Both the position numbers and the translations under genes were made by a program. From assembly GCA_016793465.1 (NCBI GenBank), contig JAEUJW010000075.1:186001-250000 (forward strand): a stretch of DNA of 64,000 nt, written 5' to 3'. The stretch comes from Myxococcales bacterium (lineage in GTDB: Bacteria; Myxococcota; Polyangia; Nannocystales; Nannocystaceae). Below the pieces are notes generated by a model, which was not told the DNA's origin, did no database searches, and was given only the letters and a program-made list of their open reading frames with translations. Of this stretch, positions 54,530 through 63,025 are shown piece after piece (positions within the stretch are counted from its first letter, which is position 1; each line of letters starts with the position of its first letter).

Positions 54530-56077
54530 ATGAAGCCGAAGGCCAGCAGCGAGCACGACAGCGAGACCACCGAGAGCTTCGGCAAGACCGGCGGGAAGAT
54601 CACCCCGCGCGCCGAGGACTACCCGCAGTGGTACCAGGACGTGATCCGCGAGGCCGAGCTCGCCGAGCCCGCCAAGGTGGTCAAGGGCTGCATGGTCATC
54701 AAGCCCCACGGCTACGCCGTGTGGGAGAAGATCCAGCGCGAGCTCGACGCCCGTTTTAAGGCCACCGGCCACAAGAACGCCTACTTCCCGCTGCTCATCC
54801 CCCAGTCGTTCATCACCAAGGAGGCCGAGCACGTCGAGGGCTTCGCGCCCGAGCTCGCGGTCGTCACCCACGCCGGCGGCGAGCAGCTCGACGAGCCCTA
54901 CGTGGTCCGCCCGACCAGCGAGACGGTGATCGGCTACTTCTTCTCGCGCTGGGTCGACAGCTACCGCGACCTCCCGCTGCTGGTGAACCAGTGGGCCAAC
55001 GTCATGCGCTGGGAGAAGCGCACCCGCATGTTCCTGCGCACCACCGAGTTCCTGTGGCAGGAGGGCCACACCGCCCACGCCTCCCACGAGGAGGCCCAGG
55101 AGGAGGTCCGGCGCATGCTCGGCGTCTACGGCGACTTCGCCGAGGAGGTCATGGCCATGCCCGTCGTGCGCGGCGTCAAGACCGACAGCGAGAAGTTCGC
55201 CGGCGCCCTCCAGAGCACCTGCATCGAGGCCATGATGCAGGACGGCAAGGCCCTCCAGGCCGGCACCAGCCACGACCTCGGGCAGAACTTCGGCAAGGCC
55301 TTCAACGTCATGTTCCAGACCCAGGCCGGCGCCCGCGACTACGTGTGGCAGACGTCGTGGGGCGTCAGCACCCGCCTCATCGGCGGTCTGATCATGACCC
55401 ACAGCGACGACGCCGGCATGGTCCTCCCGCCCCGCCTCGCGCCGATCCACGTCGTCATCGTCCCCATCTTCCGCAGCGACGAGGAGAAGAGCGCCGTCAT
55501 GGCCGCCTGCGCGACCCTCAAGGCGCGCCTGGCCGACATCGACATCTCCCCGCCGCGCAGCCGCTACCGCGACTTCCTCGAGGTCGTGGTCGACGACCGC
55601 GACATGAAGCCCGGCGCCAAGTTCTACGACTGGGAGCGCAAGGGCGTGCCGGTCCGCGTCGAGCTCGGCCCCAAGGACCTCGCCAAGGGCCAGGTCTGCG
55701 TCAAGATGCGCATCGACAGCGAGGCCGGCCGCGGCAAGGAGTTCATCGCCACCGACGAGTTCGTGGCCACCATCCAGGCCCGCCTCGAGAAGTTCCAGCA
55801 GGCCCTGCTCGCCGCCGCCAGGCAGCGCCTCGCCGAGCGCAGCGTCACCCTCGACACCTGGGACCAATTCTTGAAGGCGTTCGCGGGCGACCAGAGCACC
55901 TTCGCCTGGTGCCACTGGGACGGCACCCGCGAGACCGAGGCGAAGATCAAAGAGCAGACCCGGGCCACGATCCGCTGCATCCCCCTGCCCGGCCAGGGCC
56001 CCGACCCCGAGCCCGGCGCCTGCATCGTCACCGGCAAGCCGAGCCGGCAACGCGTGCTGATCGCCAAGGCCTACTGA
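54530..56077 (+). CDS. proS: Proline--tRNA ligase, archaeal/eukaryotic type
   Basis: The 515-residue class II synthetase charges tRNA-Pro. Motif 2-3 regions are visible ([76 protein letters not shown]). The anticodon-binding domain ([17 protein letters not shown]) and a C-terminal extension follow, ending ...LIAKAY with the Tyr-terminal signature. The bacterial INS editing domain is absent, so this is the ProS type 3 form also found in some bacteria. Loss of cis editing would need a separate ProX-type protein, not seen here. Confidence 0.95.
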   Translation: MKPKASSEHDSETTESFGKTGGKITPRAEDYPQWYQDVIREAELAEPAKVVKGCMVIKPHGYAVWEKIQRELDARFKATGHKNAYFPLLIPQSFITKEAEHVEGFAPELAVVTHAGGEQLDEPYVVRPTSETVIGYFFSRWVDSYRDLPLLVNQWANVMRWEKRTRMFLRTTEFLWQEGHTAHASHEEAQEEVRRMLGVYGDFAEEVMAMPVVRGVKTDSEKFAGALQSTCIEAMMQDGKALQAGTSHDLGQNFGKAFNVMFQTQAGARDYVWQTSWGVSTRLIGGLIMTHSDDAGMVLPPRLAPIHVVIVPIFRSDEEKSAVMAACATLKARLADIDISPPRSRYRDFLEVVVDDRDMKPGAKFYDWERKGVPVRVELGPKDLAKGQVCVKMRIDSEAGRGKEFIATDEFVATIQARLEKFQQALLAAARQRLAERSVTLDTWDQFLKAFAGDQSTFAWCHWDGTRETEAKIKEQTRATIRCIPLPGQGPDPEPGACIVTGKPSRQRVLIAKAY

Positions 56078-56173
56078 GCCGCGATCGCGCCCGGCGCCGG
56101 CCCCGCGCCGGCCGGGCGTGCAACGTCTGCACGAGGTCTGGCCGTCGGCGAAATGGCTGCCATGGTTCGCGCC

Positions 56174-56797
56174 ATGACGACCGAGCGAGACGACACCGAC
56201 ACCCGCCGCGATTGGCTGACGCTCCTCACCCAGGAGCTGTGTCAGACCGAGCAGTCGGCCCGTGAACACCCGATCGTCGAGGCCCGGCGCCTCGGCGACG
56301 TCCCGCCCGCCTGGGCCCTGCGCGCCGTCGCCGAGCACGCGACCGCCGCTCACGCCGGGCTGCAGCGGCTGACCGCCCGCCCCGACCGCCCCGACGGCGT
56401 CATCGGTCGGACGATCGGCCACGCCTTCTCGGTCCTCCGCGACCACTTCGCCGACGTCCTGCTCAGCAGCGAGAAGTCCTACCGCGCGACCTTGCTCGGC
56501 ATGCGCCACGGCGTCGACCTCACCGAGCTGGTGCGCTCGCTGGCCGCGACCACCGGCGACGACGACCTCGTGGCCTGGTGCGACGCCTGGCTCGACCGCC
56601 GCCGCCCGCTCGTCGAGGCCGCCGCCCGCGAGCTCGCCTGGTTCGCCGCCCACCCCGCCGAGGCCACCGCCCCGGCCCGCCACGACAGCCCGATCGCCCG
56701 CGGCCTGCACAGCCTGCTCAGCGGCTGCCAGCACGCCATCCAGCGCCTGCGCCGCACCGCCGCCCTGCGCGAGCAGACCCCGGCCGCCGCGCAGTGA
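56174..56797 (+). CDS. Hypothetical all-helical protein (207 aa)
   Basis: ATG 56174 is preferred over 56153 because CATGGT (56161-56166) lies 7 nt upstream, as before proS. The protein starts TTERDDTDTRRDWLTLLTQE and continues in long helices (EHATAAHAGLQRLTARP, LRDHFADVLLSSEKSYRATL, ARGLHSLLSGCQHAIQRLRR). A ferritin-like or four-helix bundle is suggested by the pattern, but metal ligands are not evident. No family is recognised. It converges with the DUF1554 gene pair. Confidence 0.6.
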   Translation: MTTERDDTDTRRDWLTLLTQELCQTEQSAREHPIVEARRLGDVPPAWALRAVAEHATAAHAGLQRLTARPDRPDGVIGRTIGHAFSVLRDHFADVLLSSEKSYRATLLGMRHGVDLTELVRSLAATTGDDDLVAWCDAWLDRRRPLVEAAARELAWFAAHPAEATAPARHDSPIARGLHSLLSGCQHAIQRLRRTAALREQTPAAAQ

Positions 56798-56807
56798 CGC
56801 GCGAGCC

Positions 56808-57827
56808 TCAGCGATCTTCGAAGCAGTACAGGCGATTCGCCGTGGCGCACAGGCGGGTCGCGTGGTGCGTCCACTGCGAGTCGGCCTGCTCGGCCGAGCC
56901 GACCGCGCCCACCGTCTCGCCGACGTCGCCCCTGTCGGTCCAGCCCGCGCAGTCGTCGGCGGACGCGACGGTGCCGTCGGCGAGCGTGTTGGACCACACC
57001 CCGCCGTAGACCGGCTCGCCGCGCTCGTCGGCGCCGATGTCCCGCTCGAGGAGGCCATCGACGAGGTCGTGCCAGCCGCGCGCGAGCACCGGGAACCCGA
57101 ACGACAGCAGGCGATAGCGCCCCGTGAACCCGCGGTCGAAGCGCCCCGCCGGAGCCGACCCCGCCGCGCCGAGCCACGCCTTGTAGCTCCCGGACAGCCC
57201 GGCCGCGTGCGCCAGCGTGTCGCAGCGTAAGTCCGCCAGCGCGATCCCGTCGAGCGCCTCCGGATCGTCGACGCCGCGGTTCATGTCGCCGAAGTACGCG
57301 ACGCTGGTGGCGAACACCCGCCGCTCGGCCACGCAGTCGGGCGAGCAGCCGTCGCCGACCTCGTGGTCGGCGTCGTCGCAGCCCTCGCCGGCCGCGGCGT
57401 TGACGACCCCGTCGCCGCACACCGGCAGCCGGCAGTCCGCCTCGCAGCCCGCCGTCTGCGCCCCGCCCTCGTCGCACAGCTCCGGCCCGTTGCGCGATCC
57501 GTCGCCGCAGTGGGCCACGCGCTGGCACTCCGCCGTGCAGGCCACGGACACCGGACGCGACGGCGAATACGCGGGGTCGTCGTTGACCCCGTCGTCGCAA
57601 GCCTCGGCCCCGGCGACCACGCCGTCACCGCAGGTGTTGCAGTCCTCCGGGCAGCCGAGCGCGTCCTCGCCGGTCGCGCACACCTGGTCGCCGCAGCGCC
57701 CCGGCGCCTCGTACCCGGAGGACTCGCCCGAACCTTCGCTCGAAGCGCCGTCCGCGAGCGTCTCGGACGGTTCTTCGGCGGCGCAAGCCGCCACGCACAA
57801 CATGAGGGACAAACTCCGCAGATCCAT
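56808..57827 (-). CDS. Lipoprotein with disulfide repeats and DUF1554 domain, copy B
   Basis: The 339-residue product has a signal peptide with lipobox (MLCVAAC) and several Myxo-type Cys repeats, including RCGDQVCATGEDALGCPEDC, NTCGDGVVAGAEACDDG and VCGDGVVNAAAGEGCDD. A DUF1554 domain follows (RRVFATSVAYFGDMNR, LRCDTLAHAAGLSGSYKAWL) with terminal Cys pair LCATANRLYCFEDR. It is a close paralog of the next gene (57858-58883) and a more distant one of 39387-40310. The two copies lie head to tail 30 bases apart, which points to tandem duplication. Confidence 0.8.
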   Translation of the reverse strand: MDLRSLSLMLCVAACAAEEPSETLADGASSEGSGESSGYEAPGRCGDQVCATGEDALGCPEDCNTCGDGVVAGAEACDDGVNDDPAYSPSRPVSVACTAECQRVAHCGDGSRNGPELCDEGGAQTAGCEADCRLPVCGDGVVNAAAGEGCDDADHEVGDGCSPDCVAERRVFATSVAYFGDMNRGVDDPEALDGIALADLRCDTLAHAAGLSGSYKAWLGAAGSAPAGRFDRGFTGRYRLLSFGFPVLARGWHDLVDGLLERDIGADERGEPVYGGVWSNTLADGTVASADDCAGWTDRGDVGETVGAVGSAEQADSQWTHHATRLCATANRLYCFEDR

Positions 57828-57857
57828 GGTCTTCACGATCTCCCGAAACACAAAAAC

Positions 57858-58883
57858 TCAGCGGTCCTCGAAGCAGTAGAACGCGTGGACCTCGGCGCAG
57901 GCGGCCTCGCCCTCGCTCGTCCACGCGGCGCCGGTGGCCCAGCTGACCCCGGTCGTGGCGAACACCTCGATGCTCCACGCGCTCTTCGACCAGTTCATGC
58001 AGTGATCCGACGAGGCGACCAGCCCGTTGCTCGTCGTCGACGTCCAGACCCGGGCCAGCATCGTCTCCCCGTGCTCGTCGGCGACGATCGGGTGCAGCAG
58101 CTCGCCGTCGACGAGGTCACGCCACGAGCGCGCCACGACCTGCGCCTCGGGCGTCGGCAGGCGATACAAACCCTCGAAGTCGGTGTCGAAGCGGTCCGCC
58201 GGCTCCGTCGTGAAGTCCGCCAGCCACGCCTTGTACACGCCCGGGAGCCCGGCCCGCTCGGCCTGCTGGTTGCAGCGCAGGTCGGCCAGGGCGATCCCCC
58301 GCAGGTCCTCGGGGTTGCTCTCGAGCGGCTCGAAGTCGCCGTGCAGCTCGTAGCTGGTCACGAACACCCGGCGCTCGCGCTCACAGTCCGGCGAGCAGCC
58401 GTCGCCCTCGACCGCGTTGGCGTCGTCGCACCCCTCGCCCGCATCTTTGTTAACGACGCCGTCGCCGCAGACCGGCGCGCGGCAGTCCGCCTCGCACTCG
58501 GCCGTCTGCGCCCCGCCGGCGTCACACTGCTCGGGCCCGTTCTGCACCCCGTCGCCGCAGCTCGCCACCAGCCGACACTCCGCCGTGCAAGCCTCCGCCC
58601 GCACCCCGACCGCGTACGCCGGATCTTCATTAATGCCGTTGTCGCAGGCCTCGCTGCCGAACACCACGCCGTCCCCGCAGACGTTGCAATCTCGCGGACA
58701 GGACTCCACCCCCTCGCCCCGCCCGCACACGGCGTCGCCGCAGACCAGCAGGCCCAGCGCGTCGCCGTCGACCCCGATCGTCGGCTCGGCGCCCGTCGAA
58801 CCCTCGTCGTCGCCGACGCCGGACGCATCAAAAGCACAGGCCGGACCCGCGAGGATCCCCAGGAACAACACACATCGTCGCAT
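57858..58883 (-). CDS. Lipoprotein with disulfide repeats and DUF1554 domain, copy C
   Basis: From ATG 58883 (GTG 58892 is an alternative) the 341-residue protein has a lipobox (LAGPAC), the Cys repeat series (VCGDAVCGRGEGVESCPRDC, NVCGDGVVFGSEACDNG, VCGDGVVNKDAGEGCDD) and DUF1554 (RRVFVTSYELHGDFEP, LRCNQQAERAGLPGVYKAWL), ending CAEVHAFYCFEDR, identical at the last six residues to copy B. It lies upstream of copy B on the same strand and 144 bases after the DUF1552 gene. AT-rich pockets occur at VVNKDAG and GINEDP. Confidence 0.8.
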   Translation of the reverse strand: MRRCVLFLGILAGPACAFDASGVGDDEGSTGAEPTIGVDGDALGLLVCGDAVCGRGEGVESCPRDCNVCGDGVVFGSEACDNGINEDPAYAVGVRAEACTAECRLVASCGDGVQNGPEQCDAGGAQTAECEADCRAPVCGDGVVNKDAGEGCDDANAVEGDGCSPDCERERRVFVTSYELHGDFEPLESNPEDLRGIALADLRCNQQAERAGLPGVYKAWLADFTTEPADRFDTDFEGLYRLPTPEAQVVARSWRDLVDGELLHPIVADEHGETMLARVWTSTTSNGLVASSDHCMNWSKSAWSIEVFATTGVSWATGAAWTSEGEAACAEVHAFYCFEDR

Positions 58884-58975
58884 CGCAGTCACGTGCCATG
58901 AGCGACGCTTCCGCGGGCCTCAGATCGAGGATTTCTCGTGGCATTAACTGTATGGGCCAATACAATTTCTGGCGC

Positions 58976-59009
58976 GGGCGACAACCTGGCAATCCTGCCC
59001 AGGTCGCCC
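58976..59009 (-). terminator. Imperfect hairpin after the DUF1592-DUF1552 operon
   Basis: GGGCGA/TCGCCC and CCTGG/CCAGG form a bulged stem with a 9-base loop, 19 bases beyond the DUF1552 stop on the minus strand, followed there by a moderately T-rich stretch. A second small inverted repeat (TGTAT/ATACA, 58949-58964) follows. It is a plausible transcript end. Confidence 0.4.
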
Positions 59010-59027
59010 GCCACGACCCGCGGCGGC

Positions 59028-60404
59028 TCAGGTCAGCAGCTCGGCCACCGGGTTCGAGGTCGTGAACTGGTCGCTGCCGAAGCTGGCGACCGGCACCCCG
59101 CACGCCTTCAAGCACGTGAACGGCACCCGCGAGGCGATGTCCCCCGCGAGCGCCGCGTGCACCCCCGGGTGCACCAGCGCCCCGCCGGCCTTGCCCGCCA
59201 CGAACAGCGGGAAGTCGTTCATCGCGTGGTCCCAGCCGCCGGCCACGTCGCTGGTGCCGAGGATGCAGCAGCGGTCGAGCAGGTTGCCGCCCGCCTCCGG
59301 CAGCGCCTTCAACGCGGCCACGAAGTCGCCGAACACCTCGACGAAGTAGCGCAGCCCGGTGAGCACGTTGGTGTCGTAGCCGTTGGCGTGCTCGTACTCG
59401 TGGAACGAGGTGCCGAGCCCCTGCCCGGTGATGCCGATGTCGGGGTAGTCGACGTGCGAGGCCGGGCTCGAGAACTCGAGCGACACCACGCGGTTCAAGT
59501 CGCAGGCGAACGCCAGCGCCACCAGCTCGGCCATCACCTTGGCCCGCGCGCGCTCCGACGCCGGGTTGCCCGGGTCCGACGGCAGCGCGCAGGCCTCTCC
59601 GCCCATGACCTGCGCCGTCAGCCGGTTCTGCAGCTCGTAGATCCCCTCGAGGTGCAGGTCGAGCCGCGTGCGGTCGTTCTTGCCGAGGCGCCCGCGCAGG
59701 TCGGCCGCGTCTCCGCGGACCGCGTCGAGCACCATCACCCGGGCCAGCGCCGCCGGGTCGACCGCCCCCGGCTCGAAGCCCCCGCCGAACAGCGCCGCGA
59801 ACAGCGCGCTCGGGTCCATCGTCGGCGGGTTGAACACGTACGGCGCCGGATGCGAGATGTAGCTGATCGCCGTGCCCGGCGCGTTGACGCTGCCCGCGTC
59901 CGACGTGTGCACCGGCGTCACGCCGAGCGCCAGCGTGCGAAACGGCGTCTTGCCGGCCAGCGTGTCGACCGCGATCTGATCGACCGACGGCGACGGCACC
60001 GTCAAAAAATCCCAGTCGTTGGCCTGCCCGTTGAACGACGGGTGCAGCAGCGGGTTGCCCCCCGCCAAAATTCCCACCGCCCCCTCCGCGTGCGGGTTCT
60101 TGACCGCCAGCGTCGGCAGCACCGCGCCGCTCACCACGCTCACGTACTCCTTCACCGCCGCCAGCCCGGCGAGCAGCCCCGTCGCCTCCCAGCCCGCGCC
60201 CAGCGCCGCCGGCGCCCACGCCCCCGGCTGCGTCCCGTTGCCCCAGAACCACACCCCGAAGCGCAGCGGCAGCGGCTCGCCGTCGGCCAGCGCCTCGCCG
60301 TTCGAGTCGAGCATCGCCTCGAGCAGCGGCAGCCCCATGCACACCGCCCCCGCACCGACAGCCCCGCGCAGCAGCGTGCGCCGCTTGATCGCTCGTACCC
60401 TCAT
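59028..60404 (-). CDS. DUF1552 protein with Tat-type signal, copy 2
   Basis: The 458-residue protein begins KRRTLLRGAVGAGAVCMGLP, a twin-Arg signal, and has the DUF1552 pattern FGVWFWGNGTQPGAWAP, VNAPGTAISYISHPAPYVFN and LDRCCILGTSDVAGGWDHAM, ending FTTSNPVAELLT. It is a paralog of 14793-16175 with low identity outside motifs. ATG 60404 overlaps the DUF1592 stop (ATGA). Unlike copy 1 it has few AT-rich codon pockets, which suggests a different history. Confidence 0.85.
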   Translation of the reverse strand: MRVRAIKRRTLLRGAVGAGAVCMGLPLLEAMLDSNGEALADGEPLPLRFGVWFWGNGTQPGAWAPAALGAGWEATGLLAGLAAVKEYVSVVSGAVLPTLAVKNPHAEGAVGILAGGNPLLHPSFNGQANDWDFLTVPSPSVDQIAVDTLAGKTPFRTLALGVTPVHTSDAGSVNAPGTAISYISHPAPYVFNPPTMDPSALFAALFGGGFEPGAVDPAALARVMVLDAVRGDAADLRGRLGKNDRTRLDLHLEGIYELQNRLTAQVMGGEACALPSDPGNPASERARAKVMAELVALAFACDLNRVVSLEFSSPASHVDYPDIGITGQGLGTSFHEYEHANGYDTNVLTGLRYFVEVFGDFVAALKALPEAGGNLLDRCCILGTSDVAGGWDHAMNDFPLFVAGKAGGALVHPGVHAALAGDIASRVPFTCLKACGVPVASFGSDQFTTSNPVAELLT

Positions 60405-62089
60405 GGCCAGTCCTCCGCGTGCAGCGACGCGTAGCGGAAGCTCTCGCTGCGCGCCAGCGCCTCGATCGCCGCCGTCAGGTCGTACCCGCCGTCGATCATC
60501 GCCTTCGTCAGGGCCGCGATCGCCGGCTGCTCGACGCCCTGCTCGATGTGCCCGGTCGCGTAGCGATACAGGTTGCGCACCACGCAATCGCCGGTCGACG
60601 CGTGCTCCGCGATCAGCCCCCCGAGCTCGACCGCGTCGGCGAACATCACCCCGTCGAGCTTCCCGCTCGGGTCGATCTCCAGCCCCTGGTCGGTCGCCCG
60701 CCAGCCCCCGATCGCGTCGAAATGCTCGAGCGCCAGCCCGATCGGGTCCGTGAACTGATGGCAGCCCGCGCAGGTCGGGTCGGTCACGTGCTGGTCGAGC
60801 TGCTGCCGCTTCGTCATCGGCGCGTCGTCGCCCGGCTCCGGCAGCATCGCGTCGACCCCCGGCGGCGGCGGCGGGATCGTCTGGCACATCAACACCCGCC
60901 GCACCACCAGCCCGCGCTTGGTCGGCGACGTGCTCGCCTCCCCCGAGTTGATGGCCAGGAACCCCGCGAGCGTCAGCAGCCCGCCGCGCCCCTCCGGCAG
61001 CGTCACCGGCGTGAACTCGGGCCCGAACGCCCCCTCCAGCCCGTACAGCGCCGCCAGTTCGGCGTCGACGAACCCGCCGTCGCTCGCCAACAATCGCCGA
61101 TAGTCGCGCTGCACGAGCACGGTGTCGGCGATCACCCGCACCATCTCCTCGCGCATCGCCGGCCCGAGCGTCGGCGTGAACGCCGGCAGCAGCACGGCGT
61201 CCTTCTGCAGCGACAGCAGCGCGTCGAGGTCGAACATGTCGACGAACAGCTGGATCACCCCGTCCCGCGCCCGCGGCGACGCGAACAGCCGGTCGACCTG
61301 CGCCAGCGTGCCGTCCTCCTCATCGAGCTCGCCCGCGGCGGCCGCCGCCAGCAGCTCCTCGTCCGGCGTGGTGTTCCAGAGCAAATACGACAGCCGCGAG
61401 GCCAGCTCGTAGCCGTCGAGCCGCACGAACAGCGGATCGTCCGCCGCCACCGGCGCGCCGAGCTCGACGCGATACAAAAAATTCGGCGACTGCAAGATCC
61501 CCGCGACCGCGTACTGCAGCCCGACCCACGCGTCCCCGCCGAGCAGCCCCGACACCCCGACCACGACCTCGCCCCAGCGCTCGACCTCCGCCGCCGTCAG
61601 CGGCCGCCGCCACGCCCGCCGCCCCAGCATCGCCACCACCTGGGCCGCGCACGCGTCGCCCGGGCTGGCCGTCGGCGTGCACCCCGCGACCTGCAGGCGC
61701 ACCGCCGGGTCCGCGAACACCGCCGCCGTGATCGCCTGCGCCGCCTCCTCGTAGTCCTCGACCGCCGCCGCCGCGACCCCGCCCTGCGCCGCCGCGATCG
61801 ACGAGCGCCACTGCCCGACCATCGGCGCCGTCGCCACGCCCAGCACGTCGATCACCGAGTTGCGGTACTGCGTCGGCGTCAGCAGCCGCAGCCCCGTCGG
61901 CCCCGCCGCGTGCTCCTCCGCCGCCTCGCCGGTGGTGCCCTCACCACCGCCGTCCGACGACGACCCGACCTCCACGCCCGAGCTGCCCCCGCTCTCACCG
62001 CCGTCCGCCGCGCTGCCCGAGTAACACCCGCACGCGAGCGTCACCCACGCGACCCAGACCCCGCGGCCGACAGCATGCGCGCGCCTCAT
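60401..62089 (-). CDS. DUF1592/DUF1588/DUF1585 protein (cytochrome-like), copy 2
   Basis: The 562-residue product has an N-terminal signal (VWVAWVTLACGC), a Gly/Ser/Glu linker and the domain chain GLRLLTPTQYRNSVIDVLG (DUF1587), FLYRVELGAPVAADDPLF and RLSYLLWNTTPDEELLAAA (DUF1592), TSPTKRGLVVRRVLMCQT (DUF1588), and CxxCH in DPTCAGCHQFTDPIGLALEH. It parallels copy 1 at 13117-14796 and precedes its own DUF1552 partner. TAGAGT (62097-62102) ends 7 nt before ATG 62089, so the transcript is probably leaderless. Three tRNA-like elements lie just upstream. Confidence 0.85.
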   Translation of the reverse strand: MRRAHAVGRGVWVAWVTLACGCYSGSAADGGESGGSSGVEVGSSSDGGGEGTTGEAAEEHAAGPTGLRLLTPTQYRNSVIDVLGVATAPMVGQWRSSIAAAQGGVAAAAVEDYEEAAQAITAAVFADPAVRLQVAGCTPTASPGDACAAQVVAMLGRRAWRRPLTAAEVERWGEVVVGVSGLLGGDAWVGLQYAVAGILQSPNFLYRVELGAPVAADDPLFVRLDGYELASRLSYLLWNTTPDEELLAAAAAGELDEEDGTLAQVDRLFASPRARDGVIQLFVDMFDLDALLSLQKDAVLLPAFTPTLGPAMREEMVRVIADTVLVQRDYRRLLASDGGFVDAELAALYGLEGAFGPEFTPVTLPEGRGGLLTLAGFLAINSGEASTSPTKRGLVVRRVLMCQTIPPPPPGVDAMLPEPGDDAPMTKRQQLDQHVTDPTCAGCHQFTDPIGLALEHFDAIGGWRATDQGLEIDPSGKLDGVMFADAVELGGLIAEHASTGDCVVRNLYRYATGHIEQGVEQPAIAALTKAMIDGGYDLTAAIEALARSESFRYASLHAEDWP

Positions 62090-62096
62090 CCCACCG

Positions 62097-62102
62097 ACTC
62101 TA
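62097..62102 (-). promoter_or_regulatory. -10 element TAGAGT, 7 nt before ATG 62089
   Basis: Typical short spacing of the leaderless class in this window. If it is the real promoter, the tRNA-like elements at 62199-62461 lie outside this mRNA. Confidence 0.45.
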
Positions 62103-62198
62103 CACGCCCGCCGCCCGCGACATCCAGCACAACGACGAGCACAACGACGCGGGGTACCCCGCCCCCACCGCCAGCCCACACACGCTCGCCCGCACCGA

Positions 62199-62266
62199 CA
62201 GACCGCCAGAGGATCGAACTCTGTCCGCAGGATTTGGTGTCCCGCAGCCCCCCCAGGAAGCGATCG
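62199..62266 (-). ncRNA. tRNA-like element A (68 nt, CCA anticodon position)
   Basis: The minus strand folds as acceptor CGATCGC/GCGGTCT (six of seven pairs), a 15-base D region (TTCCTGGGGGGGCTG) too small for a normal D arm, anticodon stem CGGGA/TCCTG with loop CACCAAA, variable CGGA, T stem CAGAG/CTCTG with canonical loop TTCGATC, and discriminator G. The loop places CCA (Trp) at 34-36, but U33 is A. It differs from copies B and C at many stem positions, mostly with compensating changes. Confidence 0.6.
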
Positions 62267-62307
62267 AAAGTCCCCAATTTTAAAAAATCTCAAAAGATCC
62301 TCCGCCA

Positions 62308-62375
62308 CAGGCCGCCAGGGGATCGAACCCTGCCCGCCGGATTTGGAGTCCAGCGGTCCCCCCAGGAAGCAGCCT
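62308..62375 (-). ncRNA. tRNA-like element B (68 nt, CCA anticodon position)
   Basis: Acceptor AGGCTGC/GCGGCCT pairs fully (one wobble). D region TTCCTGGGGGGACCG (15 nt; at most a 3-bp stem TCC/GGA). Anticodon stem CTGGA/TCCGG, loop CTCCAAA with U33 and anticodon CCA as in tRNA-Trp. Variable CGGG, T stem CAGGG/CCCTG, loop TTCGATC, discriminator G followed by TGG instead of CCA. It is nearly identical to copy C. Confidence 0.65.
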
Positions 62376-62393
62376 ATCTCTCGTCCCGCGCCA

Positions 62394-62461
62394 CAGGCCG
62401 CCAGGGGATCGAACCCTGCCCGCCGAATTTGGAGTCCAGCGGTCCCCCCAGGAAGCAGCCT
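62394..62461 (-). ncRNA. tRNA-like element C (68 nt, CCA anticodon position)
   Basis: Same as element B except for one base in the 3' anticodon stem (TTCGG, creating a G-T wobble). The 5' flank GAGAT and the 3' GTGG are shared with B. The repeat period from B to C is 86 bases. Confidence 0.65.
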
Positions 62462-63025
62462 ATCTCTGCACTCATCGCTGCCCGCGGATCGGGCTCCGAC
62501 GGCCCCTTCCGGGCCACGGCCAATGCTCTCTCGACAATACGAATCTCCGCACTGCACATTCGCAGCACCTTCATTCGCCGCACGCGCCCCGCGTTCGCAG
62601 CACCGCGTGTCGCTCGCGGACGACCCGACGCACGCGGACGCACGTCGTCGCGCGCACGACGTCCTCCGAGACGCCCGCCGTCGCACCGCCGCACGCCAGG
62701 CCGAACCCGCAGAGCCGCGAATTCAGGCCAAAAGACGCCGCAGGAGTCGATTACGCCCGAACGCGAGCCCGAGCTATGCGCGCCACCACGGGCACCAGGA
62801 GCGCGACCAGAGCTCCGCGACGCGCGAAGCGGCGGGCATGGCGGCGGGACCGGCGATGTGGATGGCGAGCGGCACGAGCACCTCGATGAGCCCCGATATC
62901 TACGCTCCCGCCGCCTCAATGTCAACACTCTCGACCCCGCACTATCAACAATTATTAAATCGTCGATCGTCGGCCGCGGCCCCGCGGCCGCGCGCTCACC
63001 CGCGCCCACGCGGCCGCAGTGACCC
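62462..63025. other. Intergenic region without a recognisable gene
   Basis: These 564 bases lie between the tRNA-like array and the end of the glycosyltransferase-like gene. Open frames exist on both strands but are Arg/Pro/Ala-rich and lack domains. Near the right end are an AT-rich patch (62946-62960) and GC-rich inverted repeats (62972-62994, GGCCGCGG...CCGCGGCC), possibly ending the minus-strand transcript that stops at 63026. Confidence 0.5.

Noticed and set aside
62199..62461. Ordinary tRNA genes, integron attC sites or a protein-coding repeat
   Set aside because: The D region is too short for a normal tRNA, attC core sites are absent, and the repeated peptide in the minus frame (GGPLDSKSGGQGSIPWRP) is what tRNA-like DNA gives when translated. 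The elements are kept as tRNA-like.
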